A DNA stretch of 64,000 nt, from assembly GCA_973895155.1 (NCBI GenBank), contig OZ316891.1, forward strand, positions 16,368,001-16,432,000, given 5' to 3'. Position 1 is the stretch's first letter; every line of letters starts with the position of its first letter. Position numbers and translations under genes: made by a program. Of this stretch, positions 51,145 to 62,464 are shown one piece after another. Below the pieces are notes generated by a model. It ran no database searches, was not told the DNA's origin, and was given only the letters and a program-made list of their open reading frames with translations. The DNA comes from Marsupella aquatica (Eukaryota; Marchantiophyta).

Positions 51145-52072
51145 ATGGAACCCGGGCCGAGGCCGGAGGTAAGGACGCTAGGGGTGAAAACAAGATTAGG
51201 GTTAGGGCGCGCTAAGCATCGGCAGCTAGGAAGGATCAATGGGAGAAAGGACCGGAAGAGGAGAGGGGTAAGGAGCGCTTGCAGGAGATGGTGGCTCATT
51301 TGCGAGCACAAACTAGGCAGACGACTACGGGAGGCCAACTACTGTCAGCTGCTTAGGCAAGCACTCGGGGAGAGAGTAGATACCGACGATCGACCTAAGG
51401 AGGGTATGAGCAACGTCAATCAAGCGGCACATTTCTGGGGATGCCTGTTCAAACGGGCAACTGAGTACATCAAGACTTACGAGGACGAAGAACCAGAAAG
51501 GGCAGCTCGAGAACGACAGGAGCTCGCTCGATTGTGGGAGCTGCAGAAGACAGCTTTCTTAGGAGGCGAACTCATCAAGGCCGAGTTCTTGTGGACTCCT
51601 ACTTCCAATCAGCTTGACGATCTTCTGTTTTGCGAAGACAGAATCATCGGCATTCGAGAGGCCATCAAGAATTGCAACGACATACACTAGGAATTGAAGG
51701 GTAGCACGGAAAGGTGGACCCAGGCAACGGTGCTAGGAGAAACCTCCACGGTAGCCGAGATGAAGAGGAAGGAGCCGTCAACGATGAAGCCACCCCGGCA
51801 AAAAGAACAAGGTCGGCGGCACCAAAGAAGCCAGCCGAGCAGCAGAACAGGAGGCAGGGAGAAGCCGAAGAGGAGGAGGTCGATCCCATCAATGCCATTC
51901 CAACCAGGGATGACACCTGGAAGGGCTGGGCGGCAACCCTACCAGCGGAGGTGCAACTACATTTTGCACGGGAGGAGGATGCATGCTTTACGGCCATGCA
52001 GACCAAGAGGTACCAAGGCTTCATGGCCGGATCCGGCTTAGAGGCCTTTGTAAGATTACCATGGCTGAAGCC
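51145..52072 (+). pseudogene. LTR-B ORF, second copy, 5' portion
   Basis: Starts at the ATG at 51145 (MEPGPRPEVRTL). 181 codons open (NQAAHFWGCLFKRATEYIKT, TSNQLDDLLFCEDR), then a TAG at about 51688 and a one-base frameshift near 51775. The frame then runs through the Lys/Glu linker and RDDTWKGWAATLPAEVQLHF into the shared domain (QGFMAGSGLEAFVRLPWLKP), where the MULE cuts it. This copy shows that the frame was continuous where the first copy carries the solo LTR. Confidence 0.8.
52064..52072. repeat. MULE target-site duplication, left
   Basis: GCTGAAGCC (GCTGAAGCCGG if the element is taken to start at 52075), repeated at 63658-63666. The empty site can be read in the first LTR-B copy near 9.93 kb on the minus strand (GCTAAAGCCGGAGG). 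Confidence 0.9.
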
Positions 52073-52107
52073 GGGTATAGCAGTGGAGACAGGAAACAGG
52101 AAACAGT

Positions 52108-52145
52108 TTTCCTGTTACCAGGTAATTTCTCCTGGTAACAGGAAA
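52108..52145. repeat. Subterminal hairpin, left end of the MULE
   Basis: Perfect 15-bp stem TTTCCTGTTACCAGG / CCTGGTAACAGGAAA with an 8-nt loop, 35 bp from the element end. A related 9-bp stem (AACAGTAAC / GTTACTGTT) lies at the right end (about 63604-63629), and similar repeats occur in the MITE. It may be a transposase-binding array. Confidence 0.8.
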
Positions 52146-52792
52146 TTGTTATTGTAAAAGTGTACTATTTGGCAAAGTTTTTCTAAAATTCACGTAAGGA
52201 ACAACCACATACTTAAGCTAAAAATATTCCTACTGGCATAAGACACGATGTCAGATCTAAGGGAAAAGTGTGCTCACAGTTGCTCGGAGAGGTTCCAATC
52301 CATTGTCACTTGCTCAGATTATAGATAAAAAAGGGTTGTCATTCAATTCACTGTTGTTTAAATACAACAACATTTCTAAATAGTCCACTTTTAAATGCTT
52401 CATTTAGTTCATATACTTCATTAGTGTGGTTAAAAAAAGGCTAACCATAATACCCATGGAGGAATGGAGTATGCTCAGGCGAGACCCACCACAAAGCCAG
52501 TTGTGGACTGAATTATGTTATCGGAAACATAGGGGTCTGTCAGGCAGAGTGTGAAACTAGCGCCAGGCGCTAACAAAGGATTAAGTACGCAGAATAATGG
52601 GACGATAATAAAAGCTTATGGAACCATCCAATGGCAATAACCACAAAAAACAAAATTTTATAAATAAGTTATTGACCAGCGCCCGACGCTAACCAAAACC
52701 ACATAAAAAACTAAAGTAATATCCGTTGACTAAAGACAAAACAACATAGTATCCGTTATGGAATACGATAGTTAAGGATAAATCGTGTCCCT
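52146..52792. other. MULE 3'-side non-coding region
   Basis: AT-rich and without ORFs. Holds two of the near-palindromes (TAGCGCCAGGCGCTA at 52558 and CAGCGCCCGACGCTA at 52678). It should contain the transposase gene's 3' UTR. Confidence 0.6.
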
Positions 52793-55700
52793 CTATAAAC
52801 CATTTGCGTTGTGCCTCTCCAACACAAGTCTGACTTCTCCAACTGTCAAAATCGGCTGGCTACACAGGGTAGACTCCTCTACATGAAACTTGAAGACATT
52901 TATGAACACCCAGTACAAATGTTTACAGGGCATATACGGCTTGCCGCGGGAATGACGACGAAAGAAATCCTCACAGGAACAAGTAGGGAAGATGCACATT
53001 TGGACAAAGTAAGTGTTTGGCGATCGAAGGTTCTCGTGAGTCCGTATTCTGAATTGTTTCCCATAAGCAATTCCACTAATCACATCCCACTCTCCATCCA
53101 GAGTCATAGCTTCTTTTCGAGCCGACTCCATTCGTTTACTATGAGCCACAGTTAGATTAGAGCGAGGTCTGGAGTTCCTCCCATTCCTGCTACGAAGGCG
53201 CACGTTGGGCTCCGAAAAATTGATTTTCTCTGGAAATGTGTTAACATTGATTCTCAAGTCGAATGCAAATGGTGCAGTTCGAGTTCGAGAGGGCGTAGCT
53301 GTTTGGACCATAGAGACTCCCTGTGCTTGAAGGTACTCTATCTCTCCAGGCGAAAGGTTTGTTCCTTTCACAACTGGCAGGATGTCCGGTACAGGAGGAA
53401 GGCGTTCAACACCACGACGCGGGCGGCTCTTGTAGCATGTGCTGTTTGGGCAGAACCATATCATTTCGGCAATGGGAGTTCCTCTGAAAATCCGATGTCC
53501 GTTGACAACAATGCCGACAACACCGGCAGCAGAATGCAACCCTATTTTCTTGACACAATTTCGACACTCATCTCTGTCAGAATTTCCATGCAAGGTCCCA
53601 TTACACTGTGGCCCTGCCCCATATTTGGCCGTCCGTCTCAAATGCCAGCTTCCTCTTGGAACGTCCATTTCCAATGGAGCTAATTCTGCCGGCAAACGTT
53701 GAACCACAGCGGGGGCATTGCGTGGTTGTTGAGATGATGTTCTTTCCCTCGTGGCTTCAGGGGTGTTCGCAAGGGAATCGCTTTCACTTGTTGAAGTGTC
53801 ACTCCCGCAGAGGTCTACTACAGGATCTACTACATTGGCGGGAATGGAAGTGAACTCAGTCTTGTTGAAATTCTTCCGTTTGAATCCTCGAGTATTTGGG
53901 GTAGTGATGAGAATGGTGTCATGCCGATGGGAGTCTTGTGGCGAGACAATCCCAGTTGCAAGTCCCTTCCTCTTAACCGATTTGGTGACAATATCTCCAT
54001 TCAGAGGAGAATTCCTACCCAGATCAAAATCGGCAGAGTTGGAAAGAATCATGTTAGTGGCTTCTTCGAATAACTTGGGTGAACCTGCTTGGTCTGCCGA
54101 ACGGAATGCCAATTCCCAGATAGTTGGCCCCTTCCCTCTATTGAGTCCTTTCCGATATGCACTGTAACCTGCAACTTGAGATATAGCCCGATTTTGATCA
54201 ACTTCGCATGCTTCGAAGAGGCCCACCATTTTTTTGGTTGCCCATGCTTTCATTGAAGCGTGCCTTGACTCAGAACCTGTACAGTTTGGAATGAGGGCAC
54301 CTTCTTCTGTGCTTTTGCTCTGCAATGAAGTGGATCCAGACCAACTTTAGTCAATTTGTTTAAGCAGCGCCAGGCGCTAGCAATGTATATAATATATATT
54401 ACGGTAATGTTGGTATTATCAAGTGTTCATAAGTCATGAATGTGGCAAAGTTCTCTGTACAATTTAAAGTAGCGCCAGGCGCTAGCATTGTGTATGATGT
54501 AATAATATAATGTTGGCATCTGTACAGTTAAAAGCAGCGCCAGGCGCTAGTAAAAAACCTGGCGAAGTGACTATTGTAAGCATTGATAAAACTTACCACG
54601 CGAATGAAATTCCCCCACTGACGCCATCGAACGACCCACCATGATATCCAACTCTGCAACATCATTAGTTTCCCTGGAATACAGTTGCCTGCTTGCCACC
54701 ATAACACAATCTCCCTAGAAACTCGGTACGCAGCAACGAATGATGGAGCATTTTGCAATTTCTCCCACAGTCTTAGATGTTCAGGTTGCCTACCCTCGAG
54801 TACTCCCTCGGTGGAATGTCGATGGAAAGACTGGTAAAAGTGGAATGCATCAGAGCGTTCACGTTCAGGGTCTGGGTGACCCCCAAAAAAGACATTGCGA
54901 ACGGCAATCCATCCAGCCTGAGCATTGTCGGCCATAAAACCTTGAATGGTAACCTCATGTAACCCATTTTCCTTACAAACCTCTATCATAATTCTCCATG
55001 CCTTCTCAAAGGACTCTGTGTCTTCAGCTTTTAGTTCGCATGTGAATATTGTACAAAGAGCTCGAAAGTTGTGATCGTAAACGTGTGCGCTAAAAGTAAA
55101 CCAGTCGGTTGTCACTCGCTTCATGACATCAAAACTCACCCAAGCCCCTTCCAGTCTTCCGCCAGGTTGCATCTGACGTAAAAGATCTACACCAGATCCA
55201 TGACCCTTCACTGACATTTTGAATATGTGGGGACGATCTGCTAAACAACCCTGACCCGGAAGAAGATACCTTTGGAGAAAAGAAATATTATTTGACCTTT
55301 GCATTCGAGCTAGGAAATCTAACTCACCACGACCAGCCTGGTCCATTCGAACGCTGCGACAAAGGGACGCAAATTTCTGAGGAGTAGATAGAACCATGAG
55401 AGACTTCCAAATTTCGGTTTCTTCAATATCTACGATGTCGTCAACGTTCTCGCAAAGAGCTTTCACAAGCGAACCAGTCGCCGAATTCAAAATCCCAGCC
55501 GGTTTCGCAAGAGGATTAGCTTTGTGATTTCTTTTTATTAAGTCCTCGGCCATCTTTTCAGCACTCCTCGAGAAAACTTTTCTACTCGGATGATTATGTT
55601 CACCTATATGTACCGCGAGCCGAGACATGTGACTACAGGTTGTTGTATCAAGTAGGACCTGTGGATACATATAGAACAAGCGAGCAGGGCAAGAGTCCAC

Positions 55701-56639
55701 ACAAAAAGGAATCTTTTCATAGTAGTGACATACTATACCACCCTCTTCAATGAGCGAACCCACCACATGCTGGCCACTAAGCTTAGGGGTACCAGCCCAC
55801 GCTTTAGAATTGCATCTCTTCTTTCGCAAAAAATATTCACAAGAATTGTTCCTGCACTCGACAAACCCAGTACAACTGACTTTACCAAACTCCCAGTGTT
55901 TCTTTGGTTGCACGTTTACGGTCGTCGGAAAAATCCTGGTCCAAATGTAACAATCTTTGGCACGATCCATGTCACGAAGTCTAGATCCTTTGGACTGCAT
56001 TCCCACAATGGGAGGCAATTCAAATACAATATTTCCGTTGTACTTGTTTGGCAAACAAGGAACTTGATCGTGTCTAAAGTCCCCTGCCGACATAAATCTT
56101 GACAATTCACTATGGCCGGTGGCCTTGAGTAAGGCGTCCATTGCACTCCGCCTGTAAACCTTCTGGACATCTGCAGTGGAAGTGGCCACCGGTTCACTCT
56201 TAAGGCAACTAGAGCTTGGAGCTTTGTGCTTCTCAGGAGGATTGGGCGCAACTTCCTCATCTTCACTCTCAGATATTTCAACAACCTGGGGCGGAATGTC
56301 CTGAACAACCGATTGAAGAGGAGTAGGTCTGACATGAAGCGTGTAACGAAGTCCTACATTCATGTGCCAGAAACATATTCCGTCATCCACATCAAATGCC
56401 GCAGCTGGTTCATGTCCTCCACTCGATGACTCCTCAGGAACAATCGACAGAATGTCATTGATTCTCAAATCGAATCTCCCGCACAGATAGTTCTCGCTTA
56501 CTTGCCTGTAAGTATCAGAAACCTGCACGGGAACTTTGATGACTTCCCGGGTACAAGCACGTGTAATAACAATTGAGCGCGACATTGTAGACGAAAGAAG
56601 TTTAGGGCAGAAGTAATTCATGCAATAGCCCAATCCCAA
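52793..56639 (-). CDS. MULE transposase with SWIM domain (exons 56639-54597 and 54319-52793)
   Basis: Two exons joined in phase 0 across a 277-bp intron (donor GTAAGT at 54596-54591, acceptor TTGCAG ending at 54320), about 1,189 codons. N-terminal ~190 residues unknown, acidic after residue 110. About 240-350 is a Cys/His zinc region (…CRNNSC…CVDSCPARLF…GEHNHP) like the WRKY/GCM- or FAR1-type fold at the N-terminus of many MULE transposases. The DDE-like core has ISF(D)VMKR-type context GAWVSFDVMKRVTTDW, GFMADNAQAGWIAVRNVFFG, FHFYQSFHRH and a later Glu (LRLWEKL). Exon 2 has a Cys-rich cluster (CNGTLHGNSDRDECRNC) and a C-terminal SWIM finger (CSCEDFF…PCKHLYW). It would cut and join the element ends in the nucleus. 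No stop interrupts it. Superfamily by pattern only. Confidence 0.85.
54320..54596 (-). other. Transposase intron with three near-palindromes
   Basis: 277-bp GT-AG intron. Contains CAGCGCCAGGCGCTA at 54365, TAGCGCCAGGCGCTA at 54470 and CAGCGCCAGGCGCTA at 54535. Exon frames on both sides are in phase 0. Confidence 0.8.
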
Positions 56640-57460
56640 CCGTATTTCTTGTGCTTATAACACCCCTTCGAGGACCACCGGCCGTTGAAAGAGACGTTTC
56701 AATACGACATAGAACACGCACAACTTTGCGTCCGTTGAAATCATAAATGATACATTTGTCGTTTTTTCCCGTCAAGTGTGGGTGTCAGGAATATTTATTA
56801 CATGAATACGACTAGATAGTAGTCTATACAAGTGCGTCCATTTCATTAGCGTCGGGCGCTACCTAAAAGCCATTGTAATAACAATGACATAATTTGAAAA
56901 GTATTATGACTAGCGCCTGGCGCTAGCATAATTACACACGAAATATTTTTGCAAATATAGTAAAATTTTACTAGCGCCAGGCGCTACTATTGATACAATA
57001 AATTTAATCTCATAATATTAAGTAAAATTTGGTTACTACAGGTGAAACAGGTACATTTAGGAGTTTGTTGACAATATATGTTGCTTAGAAAGAATGTTAA
57101 TGAAATTATTCAAATGGCTAGCGCCGGGCGCTAGCATTTGTTCACCAATAAGTTCTTCAATTTGGTAGTCTCTTATTCATTAGCGCCCGGCGCTGGCATT
57201 GCATGTTTGTCCGCAAGGTGTTGAGACAACGGTAACTTTTAACGGTAACTAATGTTCAACATGATTATCACGCAAACATTTTAGCGTAGTTCACATTAAT
57301 ACTTATCGCAATTTCTAAGTTGTCGCTTTCCGTCACTAATAAATTAAATTGAATCTTGTCGTTCGCAATGAGTAACATCTCTCCAACCGATTACAAAGAG
57401 GGGAATAGCGCTCATTGATCGGATATAATACGGACGCAACTGTTAATATGGTACGGAGAA
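56640..57460. promoter_or_regulatory. Divergent intergenic region with five near-palindromes
   Basis: 821 bp between the divergent transposase and ParB/methylase genes, so it should hold both promoters. Near-palindromes at 56847 (TAGCGTCGGGCGCTA), 56911 (TAGCGCCTGGCGCTA), 56972 (TAGCGCCAGGCGCTA), 57119 (TAGCGCCGGGCGCTA) and 57181 (TAGCGCCCGGCGCTG). The rest is AT-rich. A regulatory role for the motif is inference from position. Confidence 0.7.
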
Positions 57461-60400
57461 TTGGTAATTAGTTGTGAGGATTCCGTTCGTACACCTTTCA
57501 TCGTAAAGACGATGGATGCAATCCCCTCCTCGTCGAGGGGGTATAGTGTGGTTGGGGATCAGGATCGTGGGTATTGCGAGTCTTCTGAGTCTTCATTCTC
57601 TGGTTCAGTGTATACACGTCGAGTAACGAGGTCCACCGCATCGCTTGTTCGAATCTCAAGTATTTCGTTTGCCAAACCAGCGAGAAAGAAGATGGAGAAT
57701 CTTGACACATTTGCAATTCAAGATGTTTCGTTTTCCGAGACGGATCTTATTTCAAAACATGTCATGTCGTTTGGGAAGGATTTCAGAGGGTTTGACAAAG
57801 AGCCTCCGCGAATTCCACTATGTCGATTGGTGCATATGGAGGTTGTCCGAACTCTACAGAAAGACAGTTCTTCCATCGACAAGCTAAAAGACTCTTTCCG
57901 TAGCATGGGATACAATTCTTCGATTGGAATGAGGTTTTACGTTCAGCCTACCAATGCTGAGGGAGCGCTTCTCACCTGTACTCAAGAAATTCATGAGAGT
58001 TGGGATCCAATATGGACATATGAGAACGAGAAATTCGAGGAAGAATGTGCTGCCGACCCAGATTTTCTAGTTTTGAAAGACATAATGTTCTCAATTTTTG
58101 ACGGGAACCATAGGCTTTACTCGTGGACTCTTGTCACTCAAGAGAGTCCCGAAAACCCAAAGTACCACCCGCGTGTGCTTTGTACTATTTTTAATGGTGA
58201 CAAGGGTTCTCTGATAGAAATTGAAGCGGCTATGCACACCGTTAACCAGTAAGATACCCTTTTGTGCAGAACTTCGTGAGTCATTATGAATTGTTCATTC
58301 TTTCTAGCATAACTTTTTGAGGCAATTTTTTGCTAGCGCCCGACGCTGCTTATATGTTCTCATTTCGTTCTTTTATTTCAGGCTAGGACAAGCAGTTGTG
58401 GAACCCTCCTGGATCCTAGATGCCGATCGAATTAAGCGGGTCTTGATGCACGACCTGGAGTACTATAGTAAGCTCATCGACCCTGCAAATTACAAGAAGT
58501 TTGAGCAGATCAAGGTGAAGACGCGAAAAGGATCCTGGTACACAAAGAAGATGCCTCAGGAGGCTCTTTTGTACATTCTATGTCAGGATAAGATTAAGTC
58601 GTATTCGAATCAGTTCAAGATTGACATGGAGTCCGCTGCGACCCTCGGTACCCCTTGGTCGGTCGAGGAGGTTTCCAGAAGGCATGCCGTTATGATGAAG
58701 GAAGCAACCAAGGAATGGGCAGTTAAGACCTCAAAAATCACTCCTTTGTTGAGTCCAGAGTTTGAGGACTTTCTATCTATGTGCGCAGAGATGTATGCTA
58801 TCACGGAGAGGAATAAGCGAGAGAAGAAACCAGATACCGTGTTGTGTACCATGGACCAGGCCAGGCTTTTTACAGCTGTTTCGGCTCTTGACGCCAAGCT
58901 ACGAAGTACTTTGCTTGTAGCACATTGCAATCCGGAGCTCCGGAGACAATTCTTCCATCCGAATAGCGTCAATGATGATCCAGTCAAACAATGGTGTCAC
59001 ACTTGGATTACATGGAATAATGTAGAAGGGATTGCGGTGGGGATGTTGCAATGTGCTCTACGAGAGGTCCAACAAACCATTCCCGTGAATCGCTTACAAG
59101 ATTGGGCATGTGAATCATTCGAATCTCTCATTGAAATAGTTACGAATGATTTTAGGAAATACGGTGACTCTGTCAAGGGTAAGTTTTTTAATACAATGTG
59201 GCCCTCGAAGTATCCTGACAAAGAGGATTATTCTTTGAAGAACCAGAAGCGAGCAAAACGGTATCTCTACCGTTTTTACATCCACATGGAGGCTACCAAT
59301 CCTGATTACTGTTGGGCGTATCCCGCAGCCTTCCTCAAGTGGACTGTCATACCGGAGAGTAATTCTTTACTTGAATTGTATTCTATGTATCCTACCGAGG
59401 GAATTTTCCCAGCAAGACCTTTGAGTGAATGGGAGAGAACCCATTGTCCATGGTACCTGGATACAGATAGATGGGACTCTCCCTTTGATCACAGAGAAAA
59501 GGATGCTTTCCATAAGCTGTCTAAGTCCCAGATTCCAGTCAACGTTGTTTCTGACATGAAGCAGGGGCTTTTGGATGATGTGGATCAATCCACAACAGAA
59601 TTGCAAACAATATGCGAGACAACAATTGTTCATGTTGACCGAAGCAGGAAGCCCCGCGCCAAAGCAAAAGCAGATACTACGGCCCCAAGTGAATCAACAA
59701 GATCTGGGAAAAAACGTAAGTATAATTTGTTTCCTTTGGTTAGCGCCCGGCGCTGCTATGGCAGTCAATATCTATCAATATCATTTGGTTAGCGCCCAGC
59801 GCTGCTTATGTCCAAATTTGTTACATTGTTAGCGCCTGGCGCTGTTATGAGAGTCATTGTTTTAGAAATAGAATTGGTATTTATTACTCGGAAAGATGTA
59901 TATTTAAGGCCAAGTCTTATGATAGTTTGGCCAGCGCTGGGCGTTAGCATTGTCGTTGTCTCTTTATTGACGGATATCACGTCGACATCCATTTGAACAG
60001 GAAGAAAGTCGGACGCCGTGGGGAGCGGAGATACAAAGATAGATGCCACCCCAGAGGCTTCAGAAGCCAATACCGGAGCACCATCCGATCCAATTACTCC
60101 CACCAACAAAGGGAAGGCGATCGCTCCAGTGGATGCTACCAGTACAAGGAAGAAGAGAAAAAGGACCATTGAAGGTGGATCTTCTTCTCGAGAAAGTGCT
60201 GCTGCTGTAGGTCTTCAACGCGAAGTCGGGGACTTCAAGAGTAGACTTTCAAGGCATTGCCTTGTTGAATCTAGCATCTCAGAATTCTATGACTCAACGT
60301 TTAACAAAGGGGAGAAGCCTGACAGGGTGAATGGTGTAGAGAAGTGGGGAAAGGATCTCATGAAGTCTGGCTTTCGAGAGAAGGGCGTTGTGCGTGGTGG

Positions 60401-61757
60401 AAAGGAGAGATCGTTTGGGGTCCACGCGGGTTTCATTTACCTTCCAACAGGACTTAAACCATCTCTGCTAGACAGAAAAGTTCCTAAATGGAATGTCCCT
60501 GACCACACTTTGGCCACATCTTTCTTTCGTGGAATGGACCCATTTTTATCTGATGACGGAATGCTGGCCATTTTACATAACGGGGAATACGATCCGATGT
60601 CTCAGGTTATATCGGCTTGTCAAGATTCAAAGAAGTTTCATTGCATCTCGTCACACAATGTTGTCATGTCAGTTCCAATGTACGCGCCGAAGACTGATTG
60701 ACAGGTAAATTTCTCATCGTGACATCTGGTTTTCCGTTAAAAAATTGTCTACAAATGCATCCATTGACATACCTTGCTTGGGTTATATTACAGATCTTCA
60801 CGCTGAGGCTGGACGTCTTCTCTCGACTGTCTGAAAAAGGGAAGGTGCCAAAAGACTCAAGGTTTAGACCTCTGTCTGCCACCGAAGATCCCTCAATAAC
60901 AAATTTAATTGGACTTCCCTCTCTCAAAGTTGATCCAACACCTGAGATGGAATTTGCTGGAAATGCCCGATTGTCTGTTGGATTCATGCAATCTATGATT
61001 GAGCTCATCACTCGTCCGAGGGATATTTTCATGGATTGGACAGTGGGGTCGGGCAGCTCTTTTGTAGCTGGAGACTATTCTGGGAGGTTTGTAATTGGAG
61101 TGGAGAATAGAAAAGATTTCGTTGAGACTGGTTCCAAGGTGTTCTTAGATCTACTTTCTCCAAAGGAAGTCGAAACTTTGCCACCCCCAATTCAGCCACC
61201 CGAAAAGAAAAAGAGGGACAAGCTCCGTTCTGTACTCAATTTTGACTCTGACGATGAGTCAAGTGGTGGTACAGCAGACGAAGATGAAGATGGCACACCT
61301 GAGGGGAAGGGTCAGGAACAATCCGCTGGCCAGAGTGACAGCGATGACTCTTCCGAGTAATGTTCTGAAACTCGTAAGCTTCTTTTTCCTTTCCAGTTCC
61401 TTCATGGCTTTGTGATATCCATTCATACAATCGGTTGACGAACTTTTGTTCTCACCCAGGTCCGAATGGAATACGAGAAGACGCTTCAAACTCAGAAGAA
61501 AGGTAGCTCGTTTTGAAATTGTCACTCCGGAGAAACCATTTGTGTTACCCTCTTACGCTGAGAATGCTGCAAGAATGGAAGACAATCAGAGGACTCTTTG
61601 TTGGGAAAACAAAGGTCTCCGGCTACGAAGAGGAGTTGATAGGAAATTTGTCTGAAATCCTTATGTAGACGACGTTTGTAGGAGCAAGTATGTAGATGAT
61701 GAGGCGGTCTCTACCGAGAGGTCACAGAGCTCCGAATCGGAATCGTCCGATTCTTAA
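57461..61757 (+). CDS. ParB-like / DNA-methyltransferase-like protein of the MULE (five exons)
   Basis: Exons 57461-58248, 58382-59715, 60001-60704, 60794-61356 and 61460-61757, all GT-AG and phase-consistent, 1,228 codons. About 100-260 resembles a ParB/sulfiredoxin-type domain: PPRIPLCRLVHMEVV, a DKLKDSFRSMGYNS helix and IFDGNHRLYSWTLV (the DGNHR box). About 263-708 is an unknown helical region. About 720-830 is Lys-rich/disordered. The C-terminal part resembles an N4/N6 DNA methylase of the permuted (beta) type: motif X/I as FMQSMIELITRPRDIFMDWT, GSGSSFVAGDYSGRFVIGVE. A clear DPPY-type motif IV is not seen; FIYLPTG near 60.43 kb may be a degenerate form. Two in-frame TGA codons (60699 and about 61653) disable this copy, unless read through. 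The tail is basic then Ser/Glu-rich. A possible role is binding or methylating element DNA. Confidence 0.72.
58249..58381 (+). other. Intron 1 of the ParB/methylase gene
   Basis: 133 bp, donor GTAAGA, acceptor TTTCAG. Contains near-palindrome TAGCGCCCGACGCTG at 58334. Removal keeps the frame open (…HTVNQ/LGQAVVEP…). Confidence 0.8.
59716..60000 (+). other. Intron 2 of the ParB/methylase gene
   Basis: 285 bp, donor GTAAGT, acceptor AACAG. Contains four near-palindromes at 59741 (TAGCGCCCGGCGCTG), 59790 (TAGCGCCCAGCGCTG), 59830 (TAGCGCCTGGCGCTG) and 59932 (CAGCGCTGGGCGTTA). Confidence 0.8.
60705..60793 (+). other. Intron 3 of the ParB/methylase gene
   Basis: 89 bp, donor GTAAAT, acceptor TTACAG. 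No near-palindrome. The exon just before it ends …GAT TGA CAG, with the first in-frame TGA three codons' length from the splice site. Confidence 0.7.
61357..61459 (+). other. Intron 4 of the ParB/methylase gene (probable)
   Basis: 103 bp, donor GTAATG (non-optimal), acceptor CACCCAG. Splicing joins …DDSSE to SEWNTRRRF in frame. Without splicing the protein ends at 61360, four bases beyond the donor. Either outcome is possible. Confidence 0.6.
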
Positions 61758-62173
61758 AGAGTTTTTTTGGCTTACATTTTACCAGCGTCGGGCGCTGTTA
61801 TCTTAATCCATTTATTTATCATATTACATATGATTTGTTTACATTACATTGATAATAAAATGGATTAAATTCATTATTTCCCTTACTAGCGTCGGGCGCT
61901 CCCCAAACATCTATTTTTCTACTTGCGAATTTTGAATCCTCCGTCCGTTCCTTGGCCCCTCATATTTTGTCGCTCTCGGAACAGTCGTCTCTTTCTCAAC
62001 GGTCCTTTTTGCGTTGAACCTTTCTGTGATACGTTTTTTCGGATCTCCGAACCTAAACTCTCCATTGGGTCGCTGTTGCAAGGTATTTCGAACACAACCT
62101 CTCTCGAAGTCGAGTCTTTTCAACACCACCGGTCTTGTCATTAGCTTCGATTGCGTTTACCAGTGCCCACCAG
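61758..62173. other. MULE non-coding region after the methylase gene
   Basis: AT-rich, with near-palindromes at 61783 (CAGCGTCGGGCGCTG) and 61887 (TAGCGTCGGGCGCTC). No convincing gene. Confidence 0.6.
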
Positions 62174-62464
62174 ATGGAGAAGAAGGAGATCATGTCTTTG
62201 GAGGAGATGCTTGCCTTCTTTGCTCCTTCCAAAGTTCGACCGGACGAGAGTCACTTTAGCTCCTTCGAGTCCATTCATGGTGACACATCCAGCGAGACCT
62301 CGACCTTCCGGAATCGTTTTTCTCTTCCTTATGATGAGGCGATTAGTCCCGGGGAGAGGAACTTACCTTGGATTAATGACCGGGACACTCCGCTCGCAGT
62401 TGTTGATCGTTTTTTGTTTCATTCTCTCGTTCCTGCTGATGGTATTCAGCCTATTGAGCTATGA
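62174..62464 (+). CDS. Small MULE ORF of unknown function (96 aa)
   Basis: An open frame from the ATG at 62174 (MEKKEIMSLEEMLAFF) to 62464; the frame is open further upstream to 62135. Acidic and Ser/Phe-rich, with no motif I recognise. It is free of the near-palindromes, like the two larger genes. It could be a small third gene or an exon of one whose other exons I cannot find. Placed downstream of the methylase gene on the same strand. Confidence 0.4.
   Translation: MEKKEIMSLEEMLAFFAPSKVRPDESHFSSFESIHGDTSSETSTFRNRFSLPYDEAISPGERNLPWINDRDTPLAVVDRFLFHSLVPADGIQPIEL

Noticed and set aside
58317-58381. Alternative start of the second methylase exon at 58317
   Set aside because: The segment lies within a good GT-AG intron containing the near-palindrome. 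Splicing at 58382 gives a continuous frame with exon 1.
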